The position numbers and the translations under genes were made by a program. Below the pieces are notes generated by a model. It made no database searches. It was not told the origin of the DNA and saw only the letters and a program-made list of their open reading frames with translations. This document shows positions 57,735 through 64,000 of a stretch of 64,000 bases of DNA, piece after piece. Source of the stretch: Paraburkholderia acidipaludis NBRC 101816 (lineage in GTDB: Bacteria; Pseudomonadota; Gammaproteobacteria; Burkholderiales; Burkholderiaceae); the NCBI RefSeq assembly GCF_000684975.1, contig NZ_BAXZ01000025.1, positions 1 through 64,000 of the forward strand, written 5' to 3'. How positions within the stretch are numbered: position 1 is the stretch's first letter; each line of letters starts with the position of its first letter.

Positions 57735-58520
57735 TCAAGGCAGCGAGATCGTCAGATTTGCCGATTCGGGCCCGACCTTGATGATCTGCGAGTAGGGCGC
57801 CAGCGCCTTGAGCGTCTGGTCTTTCAGATACGAGTTGAGCCCGAGAAACGCGAGCAGCGCGACGAGCCCGAACACGGCGCCGATGCTCCACAGCGGCACC
57901 TCGCGCTTCAACCGGTGCGAGATCTGGTCCGGCAGCGGCCAGTGCGGCGCGAACGGGGCGCGTTTGCCCTTCAGGTGGGCGATTTCGTCGCCGATGCGCG
58001 CGGTCAGATAGGCCAGCTTCTCCGGGCCTTCGAGCAGATATTTGCCGCGAAAACCCAGCAGCAGGCACATGTGGAACACTTCGAGCGACTGCAGCCGCAA
58101 GGCGCCGCGCGAACGGCACTCCTCGAGATACTCGAAGAACTTCTCGCCGGCCAGTTGCTCGCCGAACAGCACGAGTTGCAGGGGGCGGCGCTCCCAGTCC
58201 GCGCGGATCCTGAGCTGCGACGACAGCACGAGCTCGTCGATGGCCGCGCAGAACGCGAACTTGGCGGCGTACACGTCGTCGGCTGCGATATTGAGCCGCT
58301 TCGCGCCGCGCTCGAACTCGGTGAGGAACTCCTGGATTCGCGTGCTGAAGGCCTGTGCGCTTTCGGGTTCGCGGCCGTTCTTCAGCAGGAACAGCATGAA
58401 AAACCCGTCGTACAGCAAGTCGAGCAGCGAGCGCGCCTGAAAGGCGTTGTCGGTCGACGAGGCCGTCGGCCGCATGGGCGGCGGCGTGCTGCCGCCAAGC
58501 AGGGAAGGAGCGTAGTTCAT
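57735..58520 (-). CDS. tssL: T6SS membrane-complex protein TssL (DotU/IcmH)
   Basis: 261 residues. The long helical cytoplasmic domain includes LLDLLYDGFFMLFLLKNGRE, AIDELVLSSQLR and FFEYLEECRSRGALRLQSLE, and VFHMCLLLGFRGKYLLEG is the TssL signature. A single C-terminal membrane anchor (LWSIGAVFGLVALLAFLGL, about 222-240) is followed by a short periplasmic tail, with no peptidoglycan-binding domain. It joins TssM and TssJ in the envelope complex and contacts the baseplate through TssK. It overlaps the tssK stop by four bases. Confidence 0.96.
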   Translation of the reverse strand: MNYAPSLLGGSTPPPMRPTASSTDNAFQARSLLDLLYDGFFMLFLLKNGREPESAQAFSTRIQEFLTEFERGAKRLNIAADDVYAAKFAFCAAIDELVLSSQLRIRADWERRPLQLVLFGEQLAGEKFFEYLEECRSRGALRLQSLEVFHMCLLLGFRGKYLLEGPEKLAYLTARIGDEIAHLKGKRAPFAPHWPLPDQISHRLKREVPLWSIGAVFGLVALLAFLGLNSYLKDQTLKALAPYSQIIKVGPESANLTISLP

Positions 58521-59863
58521 GAGGTGACGGCGATCAGTTCGAATTTCAGGTCGTTGATGCCAGACGGCGCGTAGATCATCGCGGACTGGGCCTGCAGCAT
58601 GCGTTCATAGAGCGCGCCGCGCGAATCGAGGGCGAAGTAGCACGCGCCCGGCCGCACGGGAATGGCGGGCGGCACCTGCGGCGTGTACGTGAGCCGCACG
58701 CCGGGCATGGCCGAGAGCACGAGCTTGTCGACGTCGTCGGGCGCGCCCACTTTGAAGCGCCCCGGCACGGCGTCGATGAGCTCGACGCTCGGCATGTCCG
58801 CCGAGACCGCGAGATAGAACGCGGTCTTGTCGTCGATCTTGCCGGAGTCGAGCCGGCCGACGTGGAACGACGGCCGCACTTCGTCGAGCGTGATCGCGAA
58901 GTAGCGCGTCGAGATCACCGTTTCGAGCAGTTCTCGCAGCATCGTGTCGAGCAGCGCGAAGCCGGGGCCCGGATCCTCGTGGCGGTAGACGGGAAGGTCG
59001 GCGAGCGCGTAGCCCTTCGAGAACGTCATGAGCTGGCCCGCGAGACGCAGCAGTTCCTGGAAGAGCCGTTCGGGATGCAGCGACGCATGCTGATGCAGAT
59101 GCGCGAGCGCGGCGAAGGCGGCGTTCGCCGTGTGCAGCAGCCAGAACGAGGCGATGTCGCCCGAGCGGAACTCGATGATGTTCTTCGACGGTTCGCGATG
59201 GAAACCGTAGAGCGCGTTGACCTTCGCCTGCAGCGCGTCGATCAGCTGGCGCAGCCGCTGGGTCAGGAGCGGCGAGGCGTTGATGGCGAGACTGGGCGGC
59301 ACGAAGTTGTCGTCGATCTCGAAGCCCGAGGTGGCCGTGCGGCGCACCCGCACGAGCGGCACCGAGAGCAGTTGATCGCGCGGCTCGCCTTCGGCGATCA
59401 GCTTGACCTGCGTTTTCAGGAAGTCGATGTCGGCGGAGGCCGCATCGGTAAAGTTGTCGCCGACGCTAGAGCGCTCGCTGACGAAGCGTGTCCGGAAGCC
59501 GCCGTCCGGGTCGTCGCTGTAGTTGGTGGCGTTCTCGCGCAGCGGGTGCAGCGCCAGATAGAACACGAAGTCGTTGATGCCGTCCGGCAGCGTGTCGAGC
59601 GCGACAGGCGGCGGCAGGCTGTCGGCCTGCGGCGCGGAATACAGCGTGCCGTCCTGGAACACGAGCGAAAGCTCGCGCACGCGCAGCACGTTGCTCGCGA
59701 GCGAGTCGCGCTCGAACTCCACCGAGCGCACGCCCCAGTTGTAAGGCTGGATGGCCTGGATCGATTCGAACAGGCGCGCTTCGTGGTAAGCGTCCTGTCG
59801 CTGGAAGTGCTGCGGCCGCAGGAACAGTCCTTCTCCCCACAGCACCTTGGCCGAATAACTCAT
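58517..59863 (-). CDS. tssK: T6SS baseplate protein TssK
   Basis: 448 residues, family length. It starts YSAKVLWGEGLFLRPQHFQR, the TssK N-terminal signature, with YHEARLFESIQAIQPYNWGV. The shoulder and receptor-like head follow (LRQLIDALQAKVNALYG; FYLAVSADMPSVELID). As a trimer it links the baseplate wedges to the membrane complex. Gene order tssJ-tssK-tssL on one strand is the standard module. Confidence 0.97.
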   Translation of the reverse strand: MSYSAKVLWGEGLFLRPQHFQRQDAYHEARLFESIQAIQPYNWGVRSVEFERDSLASNVLRVRELSLVFQDGTLYSAPQADSLPPPVALDTLPDGINDFVFYLALHPLRENATNYSDDPDGGFRTRFVSERSSVGDNFTDAASADIDFLKTQVKLIAEGEPRDQLLSVPLVRVRRTATSGFEIDDNFVPPSLAINASPLLTQRLRQLIDALQAKVNALYGFHREPSKNIIEFRSGDIASFWLLHTANAAFAALAHLHQHASLHPERLFQELLRLAGQLMTFSKGYALADLPVYRHEDPGPGFALLDTMLRELLETVISTRYFAITLDEVRPSFHVGRLDSGKIDDKTAFYLAVSADMPSVELIDAVPGRFKVGAPDDVDKLVLSAMPGVRLTYTPQVPPAIPVRPGACYFALDSRGALYERMLQAQSAMIYAPSGINDLKFELIAVTS

Positions 59864-59972
59864 GTCACACCTGGTTTATGAATGAAGCAGGGCGATCGGC
59901 AGTCGAGCCCCCCGAATTGCATGCTCAGTTGTTAAATTTTGTAAATCGACATTGATTTTACTCGGTCGTGGG

Positions 59973-60596
59973 CTAACCACAGCTAACCGACGAAAGCATA
60001 TTGAGCGGCTGCGACGGCATTCCCTGGACGGGGGCGATCACACTGCCGTCCGTGACCGTCATCGCGCAATTATGCAGGCCGATGATTATGCCGGATTTCT
60101 CCGATTTTGCCGGATCGAAGGTCAATTTCCAGCGCTGGACAGCAGGGTCCCTAAAGAGTGCGACTATCCCAAAAGCCTGGGCGTCGCGTGAAACTTTCTC
60201 CGTCGCCGTATAGCGCTGGCCGGGAATCAGCGTAACTTCGCGCACGCTTAGCAGGTCGGCGCCCAGCACGCTCTTTTCCTTGTCGGGATCGGTAAAGCTG
60301 TCGAAAGGCGCCTGCTGGAACGAAGTCGGATCCTTCAACACATAGAGCCGCACGACGAGCGCGAGCGGCTTGTTGTCGGTCGCCGCATTGAGGTTCTGCG
60401 CGGCATACAGCGTGATGCCGACGTTGCGGGGCGGCTTCGGCGCGTCGCTCTTGCCGACGCCGGCCACCTGCATGACCGCGCTTGCGGCCGTGCCGAGGAG
60501 CGGGGCGGCCGCGCAGCCCGCCAGCAACGCACAGGCGGCGAGCGGCAGCGCATGGCGGCGCAGATGGGCGTTGAGGATGGTTCGGCGTGCCGCCAT
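59973..60596 (-). CDS. tssJ: T6SS outer-membrane lipoprotein TssJ
   Basis: 207 residues from the ATG at 60596 (12 more if from 60632). The signal HALPLAACALLAGC ends in a lipobox. The beta-sandwich TssJ domain shows in VGITLYAAQNLNAATDNKPL, ALVVRLYVLKDPTSFQQAPF and LLSVREVTLIPGQRYTATEK. It anchors TssM at the outer membrane. A 110-bp gap separates it from tssK. The promoter region is shared with the rightward T6SS genes. Confidence 0.95.
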   Translation of the reverse strand: MAARRTILNAHLRRHALPLAACALLAGCAAAPLLGTAASAVMQVAGVGKSDAPKPPRNVGITLYAAQNLNAATDNKPLALVVRLYVLKDPTSFQQAPFDSFTDPDKEKSVLGADLLSVREVTLIPGQRYTATEKVSRDAQAFGIVALFRDPAVQRWKLTFDPAKSEKSGIIIGLHNCAMTVTDGSVIAPVQGMPSQPLNMLSSVSCG

Positions 60597-60905
60597 TTTG
60601 TACTGGTCTCGGTCCTGGTCTCGATTGCGCATACAACTAACGGGTAGCGGTTCAGGAAAATTTTTCCCGATTAATCGGGCGTAGTTTGCTTGCCAAGTAA
60701 ATATTGCGGGGCCATCTAATGCGTAATGCATCGCCCAGTATATTGGGGACCGCCTTTGCCGGACGTCCGCACTATTTATAAAGGTTTACTCGATCGCGAA
60801 GATTGAATTATGAAAAAATCACCGGTACTATACCGGCGCATCTCAAAAAGCAAAAGAACCGATATCCAACTTTAAACTTCATCCGTGCGCATCGGTGAAA
60901 GAACG
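60597..60905. promoter_or_regulatory. Divergent T6SS promoter region with two palindromes
   Basis: 309 bp, AT-rich for this genome. CCCGATTAATCGGG (60666-60679) is a perfect 14-bp palindrome 70 bp before the tssJ start. CCGGTA-CTA-TACCGG (60822-60836) is a perfect 6+3+6 one 70 bp before the lipoprotein start. Their near-equal distance from the two starts suggests paired operators. No sigma-54 motif (GG-N10-GC with TTGC context) was convincing. Confidence 0.6.
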
Positions 60906-61589
60906 ATGAAAAACCGTTTGTTTACAAGATTTTCCGGGGTAATGGCGGCGTGTGGGATGGCTTGCGCCGTGATGGCCGGTTGCGCGTCCACGCAACAGAA
61001 TGTCCCGCCCACCGCGGACCAGTTCAACAAGCAGCTTGCCGATGCGGACGCCGTGGCGAAGGCGGGCGACCAGGATAAGGCAATCGGTCTTTACCAGGAC
61101 CTGGCGAAGGCCGATCCGACTCGCGAAGAGCCGTGGTCGCGCATTGCGCAGATCCAGTTCTCGCAGAACCACTACGGGCAGGCCATCGTCGCCGCGCAGG
61201 AAGCGCTGCAGCGCGATCAGACGGACCGCACGGCGAAGAGCGTGCTGGCCGTTTCGGGCCTGCGCATCGCCACCCAGTCGCTTGGCGAACTGCGCGACGA
61301 CGCTGCGCTCCAGGGCGATGCGAAGTCGGATGCCCAGGCGCTGGCGGTCCAGTTGCGGGACACGCTCGGCGAATCGGAGCTGTTCCCGCCCGACCAGCAG
61401 CCCAAGCAGCCCGTGAAGCGCCGTCGCGTGGTCCGTCATGCGAAGGCGCCGGCCGCCGTGTCGGGCGCCGATGCAGCGACGTCCGCCGCGGCGCCCGCGA
61501 ATCCGGCGCCGGCCGCCGCAGCGCCGACGGCAGCGGCACAGGCGCCGGCGCCTGCGAAGGCCGGAGATCCGTTCAGCGCATTGCGCTGA
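60906..61589 (+). CDS. T6SS-associated TPR lipoprotein
   Basis: 227 residues. The signal MKNRLFTRFSGVMAACGMA ends in the lipobox MAGC. Two TPR-like units follow (AVAKAGDQDKAIGLYQDLAK; EEPWSRIAQIQFSQNHYGQA), then a basic stretch KRRRVVRHAK and an Ala/Pro-rich tail. It comes first in the rightward operon with tssB, tssC and hcp, 39 bp before tssB, and such a lipoprotein is a regular companion in Burkholderia T6SS loci. Its exact role is not established; it may brace the machine at the envelope. Confidence 0.85.
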   Translation: MKNRLFTRFSGVMAACGMACAVMAGCASTQQNVPPTADQFNKQLADADAVAKAGDQDKAIGLYQDLAKADPTREEPWSRIAQIQFSQNHYGQAIVAAQEALQRDQTDRTAKSVLAVSGLRIATQSLGELRDDAALQGDAKSDAQALAVQLRDTLGESELFPPDQQPKQPVKRRRVVRHAKAPAAVSGADAATSAAAPANPAPAAAAPTAAAQAPAPAKAGDPFSALR

Positions 61590-61628
61590 GCGCGCGTGGT
61601 ACGACCAGACTAGCTACGGGAGCCGCAG

Positions 61629-62144
61629 ATGGCGAAGAAAGAAAGCATTCAGAAGCGCTTGCAGAAGGTGCGGCCGCCGCGCGTGCAGCTGACCTATGAG
61701 GTCGAGAAGGGCGACGCGATCGAGGTCAAGGAGCTGCCGTTCGTCGTCGGCGTGGTGGGCGATCTCGCGGGGCAGTCCGAAATCGAGCAGCCCAAGCTGC
61801 GCGACCGTAAGTTCGTCAGTATCGACCGCGACAACTTCGACGACGTCATGAAGGCGATCGAGCCGCGCGCCGCGTTTCAGGTGGAGAACCGCCTGAGCCA
61901 GGAAGGCGGCAAGTTTGCCGTCGACCTCAAGTTCCGCGCGCTGGAAGATTTCAGCCCCGACGAGGTGGTCGAGCAGATCGAGCCGCTGCGGCGCCTGCTC
62001 GAGGCGCGCTCGAAGCTGGCCGATCTGCGCAACAAGCTCGCCGGCAATGACCGGCTCGAGGATCTGCTGAGCGAAGTGCTGAAGAACACGCAGCAGTTGC
62101 AGGCGCTCGCGAAAGATGCGGGCAGCGACTCACAGGACGAATAA
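61629..62144 (+). CDS. tssB: T6SS contractile sheath small subunit TssB
   Basis: 171 residues. The start AKKESIQKRLQKVRPPRVQL, then VKELPFVVGVVGDLAGQSE, LRDRKFVSIDRDNFDDVM and FSPDEVVEQIEPLRRLLEAR are the TssB/VipA pattern throughout. It pairs with TssC to build the sheath that drives the Hcp tube on contraction; ClpV recycles it by its TssC partner. Directly upstream of tssC with a 15-bp gap. Confidence 0.98.
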   Translation: MAKKESIQKRLQKVRPPRVQLTYEVEKGDAIEVKELPFVVGVVGDLAGQSEIEQPKLRDRKFVSIDRDNFDDVMKAIEPRAAFQVENRLSQEGGKFAVDLKFRALEDFSPDEVVEQIEPLRRLLEARSKLADLRNKLAGNDRLEDLLSEVLKNTQQLQALAKDAGSDSQDE

Positions 62145-62159
62145 GGACGGGGTGCCGAG

Positions 62160-63659
62160 ATGAACCAGCTGAATCAGCAAGGGGCGGCGGTCCAGACGGG
62201 CGAAGCGGATTATGCTGCCGGGACGACGCTGCTCGACGAGATCGTCGAGAAGAGCAAGGTGGCGAAGTCCGAGTCCGAGCATGCGCGCGCGAAAGATCTG
62301 ATCGGCGAGCTCGTGCATCAGGTGATGGACGGCACCGTGGTCGTGTCGGACAACCTTTCGGCCACGATCGACGCGCGTGTCGCGGAGCTCGACCGGCTGA
62401 TTTCGACGCAGCTTTCCGCGGTGATGCACGCCCCCGAATTCCAGCGCCTGGAGAGCACCTGGCGCGGCCTCGACTACCTGGTCAAGGAAAGCAACACGGG
62501 GAGCCAGATCAAGATCCGTGCGCTGCATGCGCCCAAGCGCGAGCTCGTGCGCGACTTCAAGGCGGCGACCGAGTTCGACCAGAGCGCGCTCTTCAAGAAG
62601 GTCTATGAAGAAGAGTTTGGCACCTTCGGCGGCGCGCCGTTCGGCACGCTGATCGGCGATTACGAAATCTCGCGCCAGCCCGAAGACCTGTATTTCGTCG
62701 ACCAGATGTCGCACGTCGCGGCGGCCGCGCATGCGCCGTTCATCGCATCGGCCTCGCCGGAGCTGCTCGGGCTCGAATCGTTCGCAGACCTCGGCAAACC
62801 TCGCGATCTGGGCAAGGTGTTCGACACGGTCGAGTACGCGAAGTGGAAGTCGTTTCGCGATTCCGAGGACTCGCGCTACGTCGGCCTCACGCTGCCGCGC
62901 TTCCTCGGCCGCCTGCCGTTCAATCCGAAGGACGGCCAGATTGCCGAGCGCTTCAACTTCGTCGAGGACGTGGACGGCACCGATCACAACAAGTACCTGT
63001 GGTGCAACGCCTCGTGGGCGTTCGCCGCGCGCCTCACGGCCGCGTTCGACGACTTCGGCTGGTGCGCGGCGATTCGCGGCGTGGAGGGCGGCGGTCTGGT
63101 GGAGGATCTGCCGACGCATACCTTCAAGACCGACGACGGCGAAATCGCGCTCAAGTGCCCGACCGAAATCGCGATCACGGACCGCCGCGAGAAGGAGCTG
63201 AGCGACCTCGGCTTCATCCCGCTCGTGCATTGCAAGAATTCCGACTATGCCGCGTTCTTCGCTGCGCAGTCGGTGCAGAAGCCCAAGAAATACAACACCG
63301 ACAGCGCCAACGCGAATGCCGTTCTGTCCGCTCAGCTGCAGTACATCTTCTCGGTATCGCGCGTGGCGCACTACCTGAAGGCGATGATGCGCGACAAGAT
63401 CGGCAGTTTCGCCTCCGCGCAGAATGTCGAGTCGTTCCTCAACCGGTGGATTTCGCAATACGTGCTGCTCGACGACAACGCGACGCAGGAACAGAAGGCG
63501 CAATTTCCGCTGCGCGAGGCTTCCGTTCAGGTTGCGGAGATTCCGGGCAAGCCGGGTTCGTATCGTTCGGTCGCGTTCCTGCGGCCGCACTTCCAGCTCG
63601 ACGAACTCTCGATTTCTCTGCGTCTGGTCGCCGACCTGCCCAAGCCGGCAAATTCATAA
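62160..63659 (+). CDS. tssC: T6SS contractile sheath large subunit TssC
   Basis: 499 residues. AEYDRLISTQLSAVMHAPEF-type core (here VAELDRLISTQLSAVMHAPE), LESTWRGLDYLVKESN, GTFGGAPFGTLIGDYEI and the C-terminal FLRPHFQLDELSISLRLVAD are TssC/VipB signatures. It forms the outer sheath with TssB. An intercistronic hairpin separates it from hcp. Confidence 0.98.
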   Translation: MNQLNQQGAAVQTGEADYAAGTTLLDEIVEKSKVAKSESEHARAKDLIGELVHQVMDGTVVVSDNLSATIDARVAELDRLISTQLSAVMHAPEFQRLESTWRGLDYLVKESNTGSQIKIRALHAPKRELVRDFKAATEFDQSALFKKVYEEEFGTFGGAPFGTLIGDYEISRQPEDLYFVDQMSHVAAAAHAPFIASASPELLGLESFADLGKPRDLGKVFDTVEYAKWKSFRDSEDSRYVGLTLPRFLGRLPFNPKDGQIAERFNFVEDVDGTDHNKYLWCNASWAFAARLTAAFDDFGWCAAIRGVEGGGLVEDLPTHTFKTDDGEIALKCPTEIAITDRREKELSDLGFIPLVHCKNSDYAAFFAAQSVQKPKKYNTDSANANAVLSAQLQYIFSVSRVAHYLKAMMRDKIGSFASAQNVESFLNRWISQYVLLDDNATQEQKAQFPLREASVQVAEIPGKPGSYRSVAFLRPHFQLDELSISLRLVADLPKPANS

Positions 63660-63671
63660 GCGAAACGGGTA

Positions 63672-63695
63672 TGCCCGGGTGCGTAACCCCGGGCA
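63672..63695 (+). promoter_or_regulatory. tssC-hcp intercistronic hairpin
   Basis: TGCCCGGG (63672-63679) pairs perfectly with CCCGGGCA (63688-63695) over an 8-nt loop; no T-tract follows. It lies between tssC and hcp and could halt decay from the 3' end or mark a processing site, which would help give the high Hcp level that T6SS needs. GGGGAG at 63717-63722 is the hcp ribosome site. Confidence 0.65.
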
Positions 63696-63731
63696 GGACG
63701 TTAAAACCACCTCTCTGGGGAGCGATGCGCC

Positions 63732-64000
63732 ATGCTAGACATGTATCTGAAGTTCGGTAATCCCGCCATCAAGGGCGAGTCCGCGGACAAGGACCACTCC
63801 GGATGGATCGAACTGAAATCCTGGGATCACTCGATCGTCCAGCCGCGCTCGGCGACGGCTTCGACGGCCGGCGGCCATACGTCGGAGCGCTGCGAGCACG
63901 GCGACATGGTCTTCACGAAGGAGATCGACTCGTCGAGCCCGCTGCTGTACCAGCACGCTTCGGGCGGCACGACCTTCGACGAAGTGACGATCGACTTCAT
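63732..64000 (+). CDS. hcp: T6SS tube protein Hcp (partial, runs off the right edge)
   Basis: The first 89 codons are present. MLDMYLKFGNPAIKGESADK, HSGWIELKSWDHSIVQPRSA, then EHGDMVFTKEIDSSSPLLYQ and TFDEVTIDF are the Hcp family pattern. Hcp hexamers stack into the inner tube expelled by the sheath. The start ATG at 63732 is chosen for the GGGGAG nine bases upstream; an ATG at 63725 is out of frame. Confidence 0.97.
   Translation, partial: MLDMYLKFGNPAIKGESADKDHSGWIELKSWDHSIVQPRSATASTAGGHTSERCEHGDMVFTKEIDSSSPLLYQHASGGTTFDEVTIDF

Noticed and set aside
60666..60679. Palindrome read as a terminator followed by A/T-rich sequence
   Set aside because: It lies between divergent gene starts rather than after a gene end, so an operator is more likely.

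Overview
The window reads as chromosomal DNA of a Burkholderiaceae-type beta-proteobacterium, most likely Paraburkholderia/Burkholderia/Caballeronia or a close relative. The reasons are high GC with strong GC3 bias, FabV enoyl reductase, a Burkholderia-style type VI secretion (T6SS) layout (tssL-tssK-tssJ divergent from a lipoprotein gene, tssB, tssC and hcp), a phcBSRQ-like quorum-sensing block, and many LysR/MFS/sugar-acid catabolic genes. No rRNA, tRNA, CRISPR array, insertion sequence or phage gene was seen. All calls come from reading the sequence and recalling family features; no database search was run.

Layout. 0-5.4 kb: the 3' tip of an unknown gene, a terminator, a TPR/glycosyltransferase-like protein, a MarR regulator divergent from a YCII-like protein and a glutathione transferase, and a NiCoT cobalt/nickel permease behind a cobalamin riboswitch. 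5.4-13.6 kb (all minus strand): the signalling core. It holds siaA-siaB-siaC-siaD-like genes (PP2C phosphatase, anti-sigma-type kinase, DUF1987 partner, diguanylate cyclase) followed by phcB-phcS-phcR-phcQ-like genes (methyltransferase, membrane sensor kinase, receiver-kinase hybrid, response regulator). 14-17 kb: fabV and a CheX-like/CheY-like/unknown three-gene operon. 17-32 kb: a marR-MFS-SDR operon; a catabolic operon (CoA-transferase, HMG-CoA-lyase-like enzyme, VOC protein, MFS) with a LysR gene at its far end; a D-cysteine desulfhydrase-like gene; three lipoproteins; and a membrane diguanylate cyclase.

32-43 kb: a LuxR-type regulator, a Nudix hydrolase divergent from a DeoR regulator, a VIT-like membrane protein, an RRM-like small protein, a second GST, a GNAT enzyme, a Usp protein, and an HD protein/diguanylate cyclase/EAL phosphodiesterase series. 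43-49 kb: a GlxA-type AraC regulator, then an LqsS/CqsS-like 7TM histidine kinase, a hot-dog-fold protein and an LqsR-like response regulator, with a 26-bp perfect dyad in the promoter region between the last two, then a Cache-type chemoreceptor. 49-57 kb: L-arabinonate-dehydratase-like enzyme and MFS transporter; an ECF41 sigma factor with its AhpD-like partner and a matching ECF41 promoter; a GNAT pseudogene; bacterioferritin; L-fuconate dehydratase. 57.2-64 kb: the T6SS locus, which runs off the end inside hcp.

The dominant theme is cell-density and second-messenger signalling. Two separate sensor-kinase modules of the phc/lqs kind, four c-di-GMP enzymes, a chemoreceptor and a CheX/CheY pair lie within 45 kb, together with a T6SS, a type of locus often under such control. 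No autoinducer synthase of the LqsA/CqsA type is visible. The only candidate signal synthase is the PhcB-like methyltransferase.
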